From: Thermoactinospora rubra
GTDB taxonomy: Bacteria > Actinomycetota > Actinomycetes > Streptosporangiales > Streptosporangiaceae
Length of the DNA stretch: 64,000 nucleotides
Direction of reading: 5' to 3'
Assembly (NCBI RefSeq): GCF_002093975.1
Contig: NZ_KZ084336.1
Location: forward strand, 24,552-88,551
Positions 17,041 through 25,465 of this stretch are shown here, piece after piece. The notes under the pieces are model-generated. The model saw nothing but the letters and a program-made list of their open reading frames with translations, was not told where the DNA came from and searched no databases. Position 1 is the stretch's first letter; each line of letters starts with the position of its first letter. Both the position numbers and the translations under genes were made by a program.

Positions 17041-17945
17041 CCGCCACGCTGGATGCGGCGGTGGAACCGGCCAGGCTCTCCGACGAGGACCTGTCGCTCA
17101 TGCTGACGATCCGGGCCTTCGAGGACAAGCTGCTGGAGCTGTTCGGCAGGGGCTTGCTCAACGGCACCACGCACACCTGTCTCGGCCAGGAGTACGTCCC
17201 CGTCGCCCTGGAGCCGCTGCTCGACCCGGCGGACCACGTGTTCAGCAACCACCGCGGCCACGGCCACTACCTGGCCCGCTTCCGCGACCCCGAGGGCCTG
17301 CTGGCCGAGATCATGGGGCGGGAGGGCGCGGTGTGCGGCGGCGTGGGCGGCAGCCAGCACATCCGCCGCGACCGCTACCTGTCCACCGGCGTGCAGGGGG
17401 AGAGCCTGCCCGTGGCGGCCGGGGTCGCGCTGCACCTGAAGCGTGCCGAGCCAGGCCGCCTGGCCTGCGTCTACATCGGCGACGGCACCTTCGGCGAGGG
17501 CGCGGTCTACGAGGCGCTCAACATCGCCTCGCTGTGGCGGCTCCCGCTCCTGGTCGTCGTGGAGCACAACGGCATCGCCCAGTCCACGCCCACCGAGGCC
17601 CACCTGGCCGGCACCATCGCGGGACGCGCCGCCGCCTTCGGCGTCGGCCACCTGCTCGTGGAGGGCGCCGACGTGCCGCGCATCCGCCGCGCGCTGGCCC
17701 CGGTGGTCGCGCGGGCGCGGGCCGGCGAACCCCAGATCGCCGAGTTCCGCACCCATCGCCTCGGACCGCACAGCAAGGGCGACGACACCCGGCCGCCACG
17801 GCCGGCGCGCGACGACTGGCTCGCCCGCTACGCCGCCGCCCATCCGGACCAGGTGGAGCGGCTGGAACGCGCGGCGCGGGCGGCCGTGGAGGCCGTCGCC
17901 GCGGACGTGGCGGCCCGCCCCCCGACCCGGTGGGAGCGGCCGTGA
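17037..17945 (+). CDS. 2-oxoacid dehydrogenase E1 alpha subunit (ThDP-dependent)
   Basis: About 302 residues, starting at GTG 17037 by overlap with the previous stop. The start is uncertain: an AGGAGG ribosome site ends on this codon, and the next in-frame start is GTG 17061. The thiamine-diphosphate motif runs from GDGTFGEGAVYEALNIA to EHN, and the acetoin/pyruvate dehydrogenase E1alpha pattern HYLARF...GGVGGSQH is visible. With E1beta it would decarboxylate a 2-oxo acid, or take a ketol unit, and pass the acyl group to lipoyl-E2. Its position directly after carrier and condensation genes suggests a biosynthetic role rather than catabolism. Confidence 0.88.
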   Translation: MTATLDAAVEPARLSDEDLSLMLTIRAFEDKLLELFGRGLLNGTTHTCLGQEYVPVALEPLLDPADHVFSNHRGHGHYLARFRDPEGLLAEIMGREGAVCGGVGGSQHIRRDRYLSTGVQGESLPVAAGVALHLKRAEPGRLACVYIGDGTFGEGAVYEALNIASLWRLPLLVVVEHNGIAQSTPTEAHLAGTIAGRAAAFGVGHLLVEGADVPRIRRALAPVVARARAGEPQIAEFRTHRLGPHSKGDDTRPPRPARDDWLARYAAAHPDQVERLERAARAAVEAVAADVAARPPTRWERP

Positions 17946-18907
17946 GGGTCGCCGAGAACCTCAACGCCGCCCTGCACGGGCTGCTGGCCGGGCTGCCGGA
18001 CCTGTACGTGCTCGGCGAGGACATCCTCGACCCGTACGGCGGCGCCTTCAAGATCACTCGCGGCCTGTCCACGCGCTTCCCCGACCGCGTGCTGTCCACG
18101 CCCATCAGCGAGAACGCCATCACCGGCGTGGCGGCCGGGCTGGCCCTGTCGGGCGACGCCGCGATCGTCGAGATCATGTTCGGCGACTTCGCCGCGCTGG
18201 CCTTCGACCAGCTGCTGAACTTCGCCGCCAAGTCGGTGTCCATGTACGGCTTCCGCGTCCCGATGCGCATGGTGGTGCGCTGCCCGGTGGGCGGCGGGCG
18301 CGGCTACGGCCCCACGCACAGCCAGAGCCCGCACAAGCACTTCGTCGGGATACCGGACCTGGCGCTGTATGAGATGTCGCCCTTCCACGACTGCCTGGCC
18401 GTGTTCGAGGAGATGCTCGCGCGGGCCGAGCCGTGCGTGTTCTTCGAGGACAAGGTGCTCTACACGCGCCCCATGCACGCCGTCGAGCCGCCGTTCTCGG
18501 TGTCGGTGAGCGACGGGGTGGCCAGGGTGTCGCTGGAGGACTCGCCGGACTGTGTGATCGTCGCGGGCGGCGGGGTCGCGCACCGCGTCATGGCCGCCAT
18601 GCGGTCCCTGCTGCTGGAGGAGGAGATCGTCTGCACGCTGCTCGTGCCCTCGCGGCTGTATCCCTTCGAGGCGGACGTCCCGGCGGCGCCGTACGTCTTC
18701 GTGGTGGAGGAGGGCACGGCGGGCGGCACGTGGGGGGCCGAGGTCGCGCACGTGGTGCACTCGCGGCTGTGGCCGCGCCTGGCCCGCCCGGTGGGGCTCG
18801 TCCACTCGGCCGCCTCGATCATCCCTGCCGCGCCGCATCTGGAGCGCGAGGTGCTCGTGAGCGAGGCGGCGATCCATCGCGCCATCAGGGAGGCCGTGCG
18901 TGGCTGA
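17942..18907 (+). CDS. 2-oxoacid dehydrogenase E1 beta subunit
   Basis: 321 residues, GTG start overlapping the alpha gene (GTGA). Transketolase pyrimidine-binding domain markers: VLGEDILDPYGGAFKITRGL near residue 25, STPISENAITGVAAGLAL, and EIMFGDFAALAFDQLLNFAAK. The C-terminal transketolase domain ends with VVEEGTAGGTWGAEVA. This is the partner of E1alpha in an alpha2beta2 enzyme like acetoin or branched-chain 2-oxoacid dehydrogenase. Confidence 0.9.
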   Translation: MRVAENLNAALHGLLAGLPDLYVLGEDILDPYGGAFKITRGLSTRFPDRVLSTPISENAITGVAAGLALSGDAAIVEIMFGDFAALAFDQLLNFAAKSVSMYGFRVPMRMVVRCPVGGGRGYGPTHSQSPHKHFVGIPDLALYEMSPFHDCLAVFEEMLARAEPCVFFEDKVLYTRPMHAVEPPFSVSVSDGVARVSLEDSPDCVIVAGGGVAHRVMAAMRSLLLEEEIVCTLLVPSRLYPFEADVPAAPYVFVVEEGTAGGTWGAEVAHVVHSRLWPRLARPVGLVHSAASIIPAAPHLEREVLVSEAAIHRAIREAVRG

Positions 18908-19952
18908 GCTGCGTGTCCCCAAGCTGAACGCCAACGACGCGGAGTACCTGGTCGTCGAGTGGCTGGTCCCGGACGGCGCGGAGGTGGCGGCCGGCGACGC
19001 CGTGGTGCTGGTGGAGACGTCGAAGGCCGCCGAGGAGCTGCCCGCCGGGGCTTCTGGGGTGCTCCGCCAGGCCGTTCCGCCCGGCGTGTGGTGCCGCCCC
19101 GACGACGTGCTCGCCGCCATCACCGGCCCCTCCGCCCCCGGCGACACCCCGTCCACGGCGAGCCGTACGGCCGAGCCCGGCGCCCCGGACGGCGGGCCAC
19201 TCCTCACCGCCCCCGCCCGGGCCTTCATGGACGAGCACGGCATCGGCCTGGAGCAGGTGCGAGCGCTCGGCCTCGAGGTCGTCAGGCGCGCCGACCTGGA
19301 ACGGCTCGTGGGCGCCGGCCAGGACCTCTCGCGGGTGCAGCGCGCCGTCGCGCGGGCGGTCGAGCTGTCGCACCGCACGATCCCCGCGGCCTACCTCGTC
19401 GTACGCATGGACCTGACCCGGGCCCTCGCCTACGCCGCCGCGGCGACCAAGCACGTCAGGAGGCCGGTCGGTCTCGCCGAGGTCTTCGTGCACCTCGTCG
19501 CGGGCCTGCATGCCGACTTCCCGCTCTTCTTCGCCCGCCTCGAGGGCACCCGGGCCCTGCTGCCTGCCGCCCCGGACATCGGCGTCACCGTCGACGTGGG
19601 GGAGGGCCTGTTCGTCCCGGTGGTCCACGACGCGGCCCGCCGCAGCGTCAAGGACATCGCCACGACGCTGATGAAGCACCGCATGTCGGCCGCCACCGGC
19701 GAGTTCAGGGAGGCCGACCTCGCGGGCGCCAACTTCGTCGTCACGCTGCACACCGACGGCGGCGTGGTCATGGCGATCCCGTTCGTCTTCCCCGGCACGG
19801 CCTGCGCCCTGGCCGTGACCGCCCCGTACGACGGCGTCCACGCCGACATCGGCCTGGCCTACGACCATCGCCTGATCAACGGCCGCGACGCCGCACGCTT
19901 CATGAGCGCGCTCAAGACGGCCGCCGAACGGCTCGACTGGGGGCCTGTGTGA
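18900..19952 (+). CDS. 2-oxoacid dehydrogenase E2 (dihydrolipoamide acyltransferase)
   Basis: 350 residues, GTG start overlapping E1beta by eight bases. One N-terminal lipoyl domain (residues 1-75) has the modified lysine predicted at Lys42 in ETSKA. A short subunit-binding domain lies around 100-135 and a catalytic domain from ~155 to the end, with DHRLING at 322-328 (His323). Asn replaces the usual Asp of DHRxxDG; Asn occurs naturally in some E2p enzymes, such as Azotobacter vinelandii (recalled). It is shorter than housekeeping E2s. No E3 gene is present, so the cell's common dihydrolipoamide dehydrogenase would be used if turnover is oxidative. Confidence 0.9.
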   Translation: MAELRVPKLNANDAEYLVVEWLVPDGAEVAAGDAVVLVETSKAAEELPAGASGVLRQAVPPGVWCRPDDVLAAITGPSAPGDTPSTASRTAEPGAPDGGPLLTAPARAFMDEHGIGLEQVRALGLEVVRRADLERLVGAGQDLSRVQRAVARAVELSHRTIPAAYLVVRMDLTRALAYAAAATKHVRRPVGLAEVFVHLVAGLHADFPLFFARLEGTRALLPAAPDIGVTVDVGEGLFVPVVHDAARRSVKDIATTLMKHRMSAATGEFREADLAGANFVVTLHTDGGVVMAIPFVFPGTACALAVTAPYDGVHADIGLAYDHRLINGRDAARFMSALKTAAERLDWGPV

Positions 19953-19964
19953 CAATTGCTCCCC

Positions 19965-20642
19965 ATGGGGGACGACTGGATGCGGGACGACCGGGACGAC
20001 ATCGTGCTCATCTCCGACCCGAGGGTGGCGGCCGTCCCCGTGGCGGAGTCCGGTGAGCCCCTGGCCGACGCGCGCGGCCGGCTGCGCGTCGACGGCCGGA
20101 TGGCCGATCCGGCGGGGGCGTACGCGCACCTGAGGGCAGGCCTGCTGGACCGGCTGGAGCGGGCCGAGCGCCTGCTGCCGGACGGCTTCCACCTGCTCAT
20201 CGTGGAGGGGTACCGGCCGGTCGCGACACAGCAGGAGATCTTCGACGAATACACCGCCACGCTGCGGGCGACATTTCCGGAAATGTCGCCCGAGGAGCTC
20301 CATGCGGCGGCCAGCCGCTACGTCTCGCCGGTCCAGGTCGCCCCGCACACCGCGGGAGCCGCGGTCGACCTGACCCTGTGCGCGCCCGACGGCACCGAGT
20401 ACGACATGGGCACCGAGATCAACGCCACGCCCGAGCAGAGCGGCGGCGCCTGCTACACCGCCGCGCCCGCCATCTCCGACGACGCCCGCCACCACCGCAA
20501 GATCCTGGCCGCCGCGCTGGAGTCCGTCGGCCTGGTCAACTACCCCACCGAGTGGTGGCACTGGTCCTACGGCGACCGCTACTGGGCGCTGGCCACCGGC
20601 GCGCCCGCCGCCCTCTACGGCCCGATCCGGGCCCCGTTCTAA
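19965..20642 (+). CDS. VanX-family D-Ala-D-Ala dipeptidase (peptidase M15D)
   Basis: 225 residues from ATG 19965. Zinc and catalytic residues of the VanX/DdpX family are in place: VEGYRP with Arg84, His128 and Asp135 in APHTAGAAVD, and Glu196 and His199 in EWWHW. No signal peptide, so it acts in the cytoplasm. It may recycle D-Ala-D-Ala or contribute to glycopeptide tolerance. It starts 12 bases after the E2 stop, but a GACAAT box ten bases upstream suggests its own, nearly leaderless promoter. No vanH or vanA genes are nearby. Confidence 0.85.
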   Translation: MGDDWMRDDRDDIVLISDPRVAAVPVAESGEPLADARGRLRVDGRMADPAGAYAHLRAGLLDRLERAERLLPDGFHLLIVEGYRPVATQQEIFDEYTATLRATFPEMSPEELHAAASRYVSPVQVAPHTAGAAVDLTLCAPDGTEYDMGTEINATPEQSGGACYTAAPAISDDARHHRKILAAALESVGLVNYPTEWWHWSYGDRYWALATGAPAALYGPIRAPF

Positions 20643-20723
20643 GCTCCTCGTGCCGGGGCCCGGCCTCAGGCTGTCGGGTTCAGGCCCGCTCCGGCAATCG
20701 CGTCCGGGGCCCGCTCAGGCCGC

Positions 20724-21500
20724 CTAGGCCGCTCCGGCCATCGTGCGGTCCAGCAGCGCCAGCCCCTCCTCGGCGTACCGCCGCTCGCCGGTGCGCATGC
20801 CGTACGCGATGTCCCCCAGCAGAGTGCACCGCGCGTAGAAGGCGGCGCGCTCGCGCGAGTACTCCCCGGCGTAGTGCGCCGCCAGCAGCTCGCAGAACTC
20901 CGGCCCCAGGTCCCGGTAGAGCAGCGCGAAGTCCCGCGCCGGGTCGCCCACGGCCGCGTCGCTCCAGTCGATGACGCCCGTGACCTCGCCCGCCTCCAGC
21001 AGCACGTGCTCGTCGCCCAGGTCGTTGTGGCAGAACGCCGCGACGGCCGCCTCCTCGGGCGGCGCGGCGGACAGGAAGGCCTCCACCGCCCGGCGCGCCC
21101 CGGCCGGGAGCCGCGTGGCGATCTCGCGGTAGTCGTGCCCGGCCCGGCGCAGCAGGCCGGGCAGCGTGCCGGAGACCGCCGGGGCCTCCAGCCCGCTGCG
21201 GTGCAGCGCGCTGAGGAACTCGCCCAGCACCGCGGCCAGCCGTACCGGATCGTGGGCGGGCCGCTCGCTCAGCGGCACGCCGGGCAGCTTGCGCACCACC
21301 AGCACGCCGCGCGCCGGGTCGGCCTCGACCACCTCGGGGACCGGCAGGGTCGCCACCCGCGCCAGGGCCGCCAGCAGGGTCGCCTCGCGCCGCACGGCCT
21401 CGGGGTCCGGCTCCTTGCGCACGCGGGCGATCAGGCCGTCGCCGGTGTCGTAGACCACGTGGTCCCAGCCCTCGCCCAGGGTGAGTCGAGACGGATACAC
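20724..21500 (-). CDS. Aminoglycoside phosphotransferase-family kinase
   Basis: 258 residues from GTG 21500. The APH/choline-kinase motifs are present: a FCHNDLGDEHVLL catalytic loop with HND, and VIDWSDAAVGDPARDFA for metal binding. The substrate may be an antibiotic, a sugar or a small alcohol. Its start codon is only 15 bases from that of the divergent carboxylate-amine ligase. A TAGGTT box a few bases upstream suggests a leaderless transcript. Confidence 0.8.
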   Translation of the reverse strand: MYPSRLTLGEGWDHVVYDTGDGLIARVRKEPDPEAVRREATLLAALARVATLPVPEVVEADPARGVLVVRKLPGVPLSERPAHDPVRLAAVLGEFLSALHRSGLEAPAVSGTLPGLLRRAGHDYREIATRLPAGARRAVEAFLSAAPPEEAAVAAFCHNDLGDEHVLLEAGEVTGVIDWSDAAVGDPARDFALLYRDLGPEFCELLAAHYAGEYSRERAAFYARCTLLGDIAYGMRTGERRYAEEGLALLDRTMAGAA

Positions 21501-21515
21501 GGGAACAAAACCTAT

Positions 21516-22601
21516 GTGACCGCCAAAATCGGGATCGAAGAGGAGTACCTCGTCGTCGATCCCCAGACCCGTCACGTGACCCCCCGAGCCGCCGAGGTGC
21601 TGGCGGCGGCCGCCCAGGTCATGGATCTGACGCAGGAGATCACCCGCTTCCAGGTGGAGGCACGCACGCCGCCCTCCGCCGACCTGTCGCAGGTCGGAGC
21701 CCGGCTGCGCGCCGCCCGCCGCGAGGTCGCCAGGGCCGCCCGCGAGTGCGGCCTGGCCGTGGTGGCCAGCGGCATCCCCGTGCTGGGCGACGTGGTGCCG
21801 GTGCCGCTCAGCGACGGGCCGCGCTACGAGCAGGGCCGGGTGCTGTACCGCGCGCTGCACGACGAGATCAGCATCTGCGCCCTGCACGTCCACGTCGACG
21901 TGCCCGACCCCGAGCACGCCGTCTTCGTCGGCAACCACCTGCGGCCCTGGCTGCCCACGCTGATCGCGCTGGCCGCCAACTCGCCGTTCTTCGTCGGCCG
22001 CGACACCGGCTACGCCTCCTGGCGGGTGATCAGCTGGAGCCGCTGGCCGGTCTCGGGCGCCCCGCCGTACTTCCCGAGCTTCGCCGACTACGAGCTGGCC
22101 CTCGCGGCGCTGGAGGAGTCCGGCGCGGTCATGGACCGCAAGACCGTCTTCTGGGACGCCCGGCCCTCGCCCAACCTGCCCACCGTGGAGGTGCGCGTCG
22201 CCGACGTGCCGCTCGACGTCAACGACAGCCTCACCATCGTGGGCCTCATCCGCGCCCTCGTGGTGACCGCGCTGGCCCACGTCGCGCGCGGCGACCTGGG
22301 GCCGCCGATCTCGCCGGAGGTGCTGCGGGCCGCCTACTGGCGCGCCGCCCGCGACGGCATCCAGGGCGAGAGCCTGGACCTGTGGGGCGGCGGCCTGGTG
22401 CCCGCCGCCGACATGGCCCGCCGCCTGCTGGAGCACGTACGGCCGGCGCTGGAGGACGCGGGCGACGCGGAGTTCGTCGAGGAGGGGCTGGAGCTGCTCG
22501 TCCTGCGGGGCTCGGGAGCGGTACGGCAGCGCCGCGCCTTCGGCTGGGGCGGCGGGCTGGCCGGCGTCGTGGACGACCTCATCGAGGCCTCGCAGGCCTG
22601 A
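21516..22601 (+). CDS. Carboxylate-amine ligase of the glutamate-cysteine ligase 2 (YbdK/EgtA-like) family
   Basis: 361 residues from GTG 21516. The N-terminal IGIEEEYLVVD motif, the ALHVHVDVPDPE segment and the PTVEVRVADV motif near residue 225 are hallmarks of the GCS2 family, which makes gamma-glutamyl or related amide bonds with ATP. The family is best known as YbdK of E. coli. The true substrate is not deducible. It is divergent from the phosphotransferase gene with a 15-base gap and has no Shine-Dalgarno. Confidence 0.85.
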   Translation: MTAKIGIEEEYLVVDPQTRHVTPRAAEVLAAAAQVMDLTQEITRFQVEARTPPSADLSQVGARLRAARREVARAARECGLAVVASGIPVLGDVVPVPLSDGPRYEQGRVLYRALHDEISICALHVHVDVPDPEHAVFVGNHLRPWLPTLIALAANSPFFVGRDTGYASWRVISWSRWPVSGAPPYFPSFADYELALAALEESGAVMDRKTVFWDARPSPNLPTVEVRVADVPLDVNDSLTIVGLIRALVVTALAHVARGDLGPPISPEVLRAAYWRAARDGIQGESLDLWGGGLVPAADMARRLLEHVRPALEDAGDAEFVEEGLELLVLRGSGAVRQRRAFGWGGGLAGVVDDLIEASQA

Positions 22602-22645
22602 ACTGGGCCTTCCCGGGCGCTGCCGGCGGGGCGACACTGTGGGGC

Positions 22646-25363
22646 ATGGTCCACGGGCGCGACGCCGAGCGGGAGGCGCTGCGGTCGCTGGTGGAGGGCG
22701 CGCGCCGCGGCGCCGGAGGCTCGTTGCTTGTGCTCGGCACCTCGGGCTCGGGCAAGAGCACCATGCTGCTGGACGCGGAACGGCTGGCCGGCGGCTTCAC
22801 GGTGTTACGTGTGCGGGGCGTCGCCGCCGAGCGTGAGCTGCCGTACTCGGGCCTGCACGCGCTGCTGCGGCCGCTGTGCCGCCCGGCCCGGGAGGCACTC
22901 GGCGCCGTCCCGGTGTGGGCCGCGCCGCCCGGGCTGGCCCTGCACGCGGCGGTGCTGGACCTGCTCACCGCGGGCGACCGGCCCGTCCTGGTCTGCGTGG
23001 ACGACGCCCACCTGCTCGACGCCGCCAGCCGGGAGGCGCTGTGCTTCGCGGCCCGGCGGGCGGCGGGGGAGCGGCTGGCGGTGCTGTTCGGCGGCGACCC
23101 GCGGGACCTGCCCGCCCTGGAGGGCGTGCCCGCGCTCGCGCTCGGCCCGCTCGACCCGCGCTCGGCCGGCGCCCTGCTGGACGAGGCGGCTCCCGCTCCG
23201 CCGGGACCGGACCTGCGCGCGGCGCTGCTGGCCTTCGCCCAGGGCAACCCGCTCGCCCTCACCGAGCTGGCCGCCGCGCTGACGGCCGAGCAGCTCGCGG
23301 GCACGGCGCCGCCGCCCGACTCGCTGCCCCGGCACGGCAGGCTGTGGTCCGCGCACGCCGCCCGGCTGGCCGGCCTGCCCTCGCTCACCCGCTGGCTGCT
23401 GCTGCTCATCGCCGCCGACCCGGCGCTGGACCCGGCCACGCTGGTCCGGGCGGCCGGGCCGTACGGCCTGCTCGACGCGCTCGAACCGGCCGAGGACGCC
23501 GGGATCGTCCGCCTGGGCGCGCAGGGGTTCGGGTTCCCGGAGCCCGGCATGAGGTCGGTGATCTACCGGGGCGCGTCGGTGTCGCGGCGGCGGCGCGCCC
23601 ACCGCGCCCTGGCCGCCGCCCTGTCCGGTGACGCCGACCGGTTACGGCGGGCCTGGCACCGCGCGGTCGCCCTCGACGGGCCGCCGGACCGGCTCGCCGA
23701 CGAGCTGGCCGCCGCCGCCCTCGCCGCCCGCTCGCCCGGCGACGGCGTCGACCCCGTCGAGGCGCTGGAGCGGGCCGCCGAGCTGGCCACCGCGCCCGCC
23801 GCCCAGGCGCGGCACCTGATCGCCGCCGCCCGGCGGGCCGTCTCCGCCGGACGCGCCGCCCACGCGCAGGCCCTGCTGGGCCGGGCACACGCCCGCAACC
23901 CGCCGCTGGACGTCCTCGGCCGGGCCGAGCTCCTGCGCGGCGGCCTGGAGCTGTACGGCGGGGCGACCGCCGCGGCCAGGGACGAGCTGCTCGCCGCCGC
24001 CTCCCACCTGCTCGCCGCCGACCGCGCCCAGGGGCTGTGCGCCCTGGTCAAGGCGGCCGAGGCTTGCTACCGCGCGGGCGACGGGCGCGGTTTCGCGGCC
24101 ATCGCGGACCGCGTGGCCGCCGCCCGCGCGCCCGAGGACGGGCCGGTGGTGCACCTGCTCGCCGACTACCTGGGCGGCGTGGCCGCCACCCTGGCCGGCC
24201 GCCACCGGGAAGCCGACGACCTGCTGCGCCGCGTCGTCGAGCGCGCCCGCCTGGTGCGCGGCCCGGCCATCCTCGTGCGCGCCGTGATCGCCGGGCTGCT
24301 GCTGGGGGAGGACCGGCGGGCCGCCGCGCTGGCGACGCGGGCCATCGCCGAGGCCCGGGCCGAGGGGGCGCTGTCGCTCATCCCGTGGGCGCTGGAAACG
24401 CTCAACCACGCCGAGGTCTGGGCCGGGCGCTACGCCGCGATCGCCCGCAACGCGCTGGAAGGGCTGCGCCTGGCCGAGCAGGCCGGGCAGCCCAACGCCG
24501 TCGCCGAGCACCTGGCCTGGCTCGCCCTGACCGACGCCGTCCAGGGGGACGAGGCGGCCTGCCGTACCCGCGCGACCTCGGCCCTGGCCCTGGCCGAGGC
24601 GCACGGCCTGGGCCTGGCCGGCGCGATCGGCACCTGGGCGCTCGCCCACCTGGACCTCGCCGCCGGACGCCCCGCCGACGCGCTGCGGCGGCTGATCCTG
24701 CGCACCCGGCACGACCACCTCACCGTCCGCGTCATGGCCACGCCCCTGCTGGTCGAGGCCGCCGCGCGGACCGGGCGCCCGGAGCCCGCGCACGGCCTGC
24801 TCGGCGCGCTGGACCGCTGGTCGGCCAGCACGGGCAGCCCCGACCGGCTCGCGCTCGCCGTACGCTGCCGCGCCCTGCTCGCCCCGCCCGACGCGGCCGA
24901 CGGCCTGTACCGGGAGGCGCTGGACCTGCACGAGCGCGGGTCGTGCGCGTTCGAGGCGGCCCGCACGAGGCTCCTGTACGGCAGAGCCCTGCGGCGCAAC
25001 CGCCGGCCGGGAGCGGCACGCGAGCAGCTGAGCGCGGCGCTGGAGACGTTCGCGGGGCTGGAGGCCCGGCTGTGGGCCGAGCAGGCGCGGGCGGAGCTGC
25101 GCGCCGCGGGCGCCCGGGTCAACGGCGGCCAGCCCGGCGAGGGAGAGACCGCCGCCCGGCAGCCGGGAAACGGGATCCAGTCCACCGGCCGGCTCACCGC
25201 CCAGCAGCTCCGGATCGCCCGCATGGTCGCCGAGGGCGCCACCAACCGCGAGATCGCCGCCGCCCTGCACCTCAGCCCCCGGACCGTCGAGCACCACCTG
25301 CGCAACGTCTTCGTCACGCTCGGCATCCGGTCCCGGGTCGAGCTGGCCCGCCTGCTCCCCTGA
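22646..25363 (+). CDS. Large ATP-binding LuxR-family regulator (LAL)
   Basis: 905 residues from ATG 22646. An AAA/STAND-type ATPase is at the N-terminus, with Walker A GTSGSGKST at 31-39 and a Walker B VLVCVDDAHLLD near residue 118. A long helical, TPR-like middle follows, and a LuxR helix-turn-helix lies in the last 60 residues (LTAQQLRIARMVAEGATNRE, then SPRTVEHHLRNVF). LAL regulators usually activate secondary-metabolite or sugar genes. It lies between two biosynthetic regions and the cutinase gene, so its target is not obvious. Confidence 0.9.
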   Translation: MVHGRDAEREALRSLVEGARRGAGGSLLVLGTSGSGKSTMLLDAERLAGGFTVLRVRGVAAERELPYSGLHALLRPLCRPAREALGAVPVWAAPPGLALHAAVLDLLTAGDRPVLVCVDDAHLLDAASREALCFAARRAAGERLAVLFGGDPRDLPALEGVPALALGPLDPRSAGALLDEAAPAPPGPDLRAALLAFAQGNPLALTELAAALTAEQLAGTAPPPDSLPRHGRLWSAHAARLAGLPSLTRWLLLLIAADPALDPATLVRAAGPYGLLDALEPAEDAGIVRLGAQGFGFPEPGMRSVIYRGASVSRRRRAHRALAAALSGDADRLRRAWHRAVALDGPPDRLADELAAAALAARSPGDGVDPVEALERAAELATAPAAQARHLIAAARRAVSAGRAAHAQALLGRAHARNPPLDVLGRAELLRGGLELYGGATAAARDELLAAASHLLAADRAQGLCALVKAAEACYRAGDGRGFAAIADRVAAARAPEDGPVVHLLADYLGGVAATLAGRHREADDLLRRVVERARLVRGPAILVRAVIAGLLLGEDRRAAALATRAIAEARAEGALSLIPWALETLNHAEVWAGRYAAIARNALEGLRLAEQAGQPNAVAEHLAWLALTDAVQGDEAACRTRATSALALAEAHGLGLAGAIGTWALAHLDLAAGRPADALRRLILRTRHDHLTVRVMATPLLVEAAARTGRPEPAHGLLGALDRWSASTGSPDRLALAVRCRALLAPPDAADGLYREALDLHERGSCAFEAARTRLLYGRALRRNRRPGAAREQLSAALETFAGLEARLWAEQARAELRAAGARVNGGQPGEGETAARQPGNGIQSTGRLTAQQLRIARMVAEGATNREIAAALHLSPRTVEHHLRNVFVTLGIRSRVELARLLP

Positions 25364-25410
25364 GACAGGTGATTTCACCGATGCGCGGCTCTGCCGCCCG
25401 CTCAGACACT

Positions 25411-25455
25411 GACGCTCACATCGGTCAAGCGGAGCCGTGAAGGCTCCCGAGCGTC
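25411..25455 (+). promoter_or_regulatory. Nested hairpin abutting the cutinase ribosome-binding site
   Basis: GACGCTC (25411-25417) pairs with GAGCGTC (25449-25455), and inside it GGAGCC pairs with GGCTCC around a five-base loop. The structure ends one base before the AGGAG ribosome site (25456-25460) and eleven bases before the GTG start. It could end the LuxR transcript or control translation of the cutinase. Confidence 0.5.
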
Positions 25456-25465
25456 AGGAGCACAT

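Noticed and set aside
19915..19935. E2 active site DHRLING considered a broken DHRxxDG
   Set aside because: Asn at this position occurs in functional E2 enzymes (Azotobacter vinelandii E2p, from memory), and the catalytic His is kept, so inactivation is not implied.
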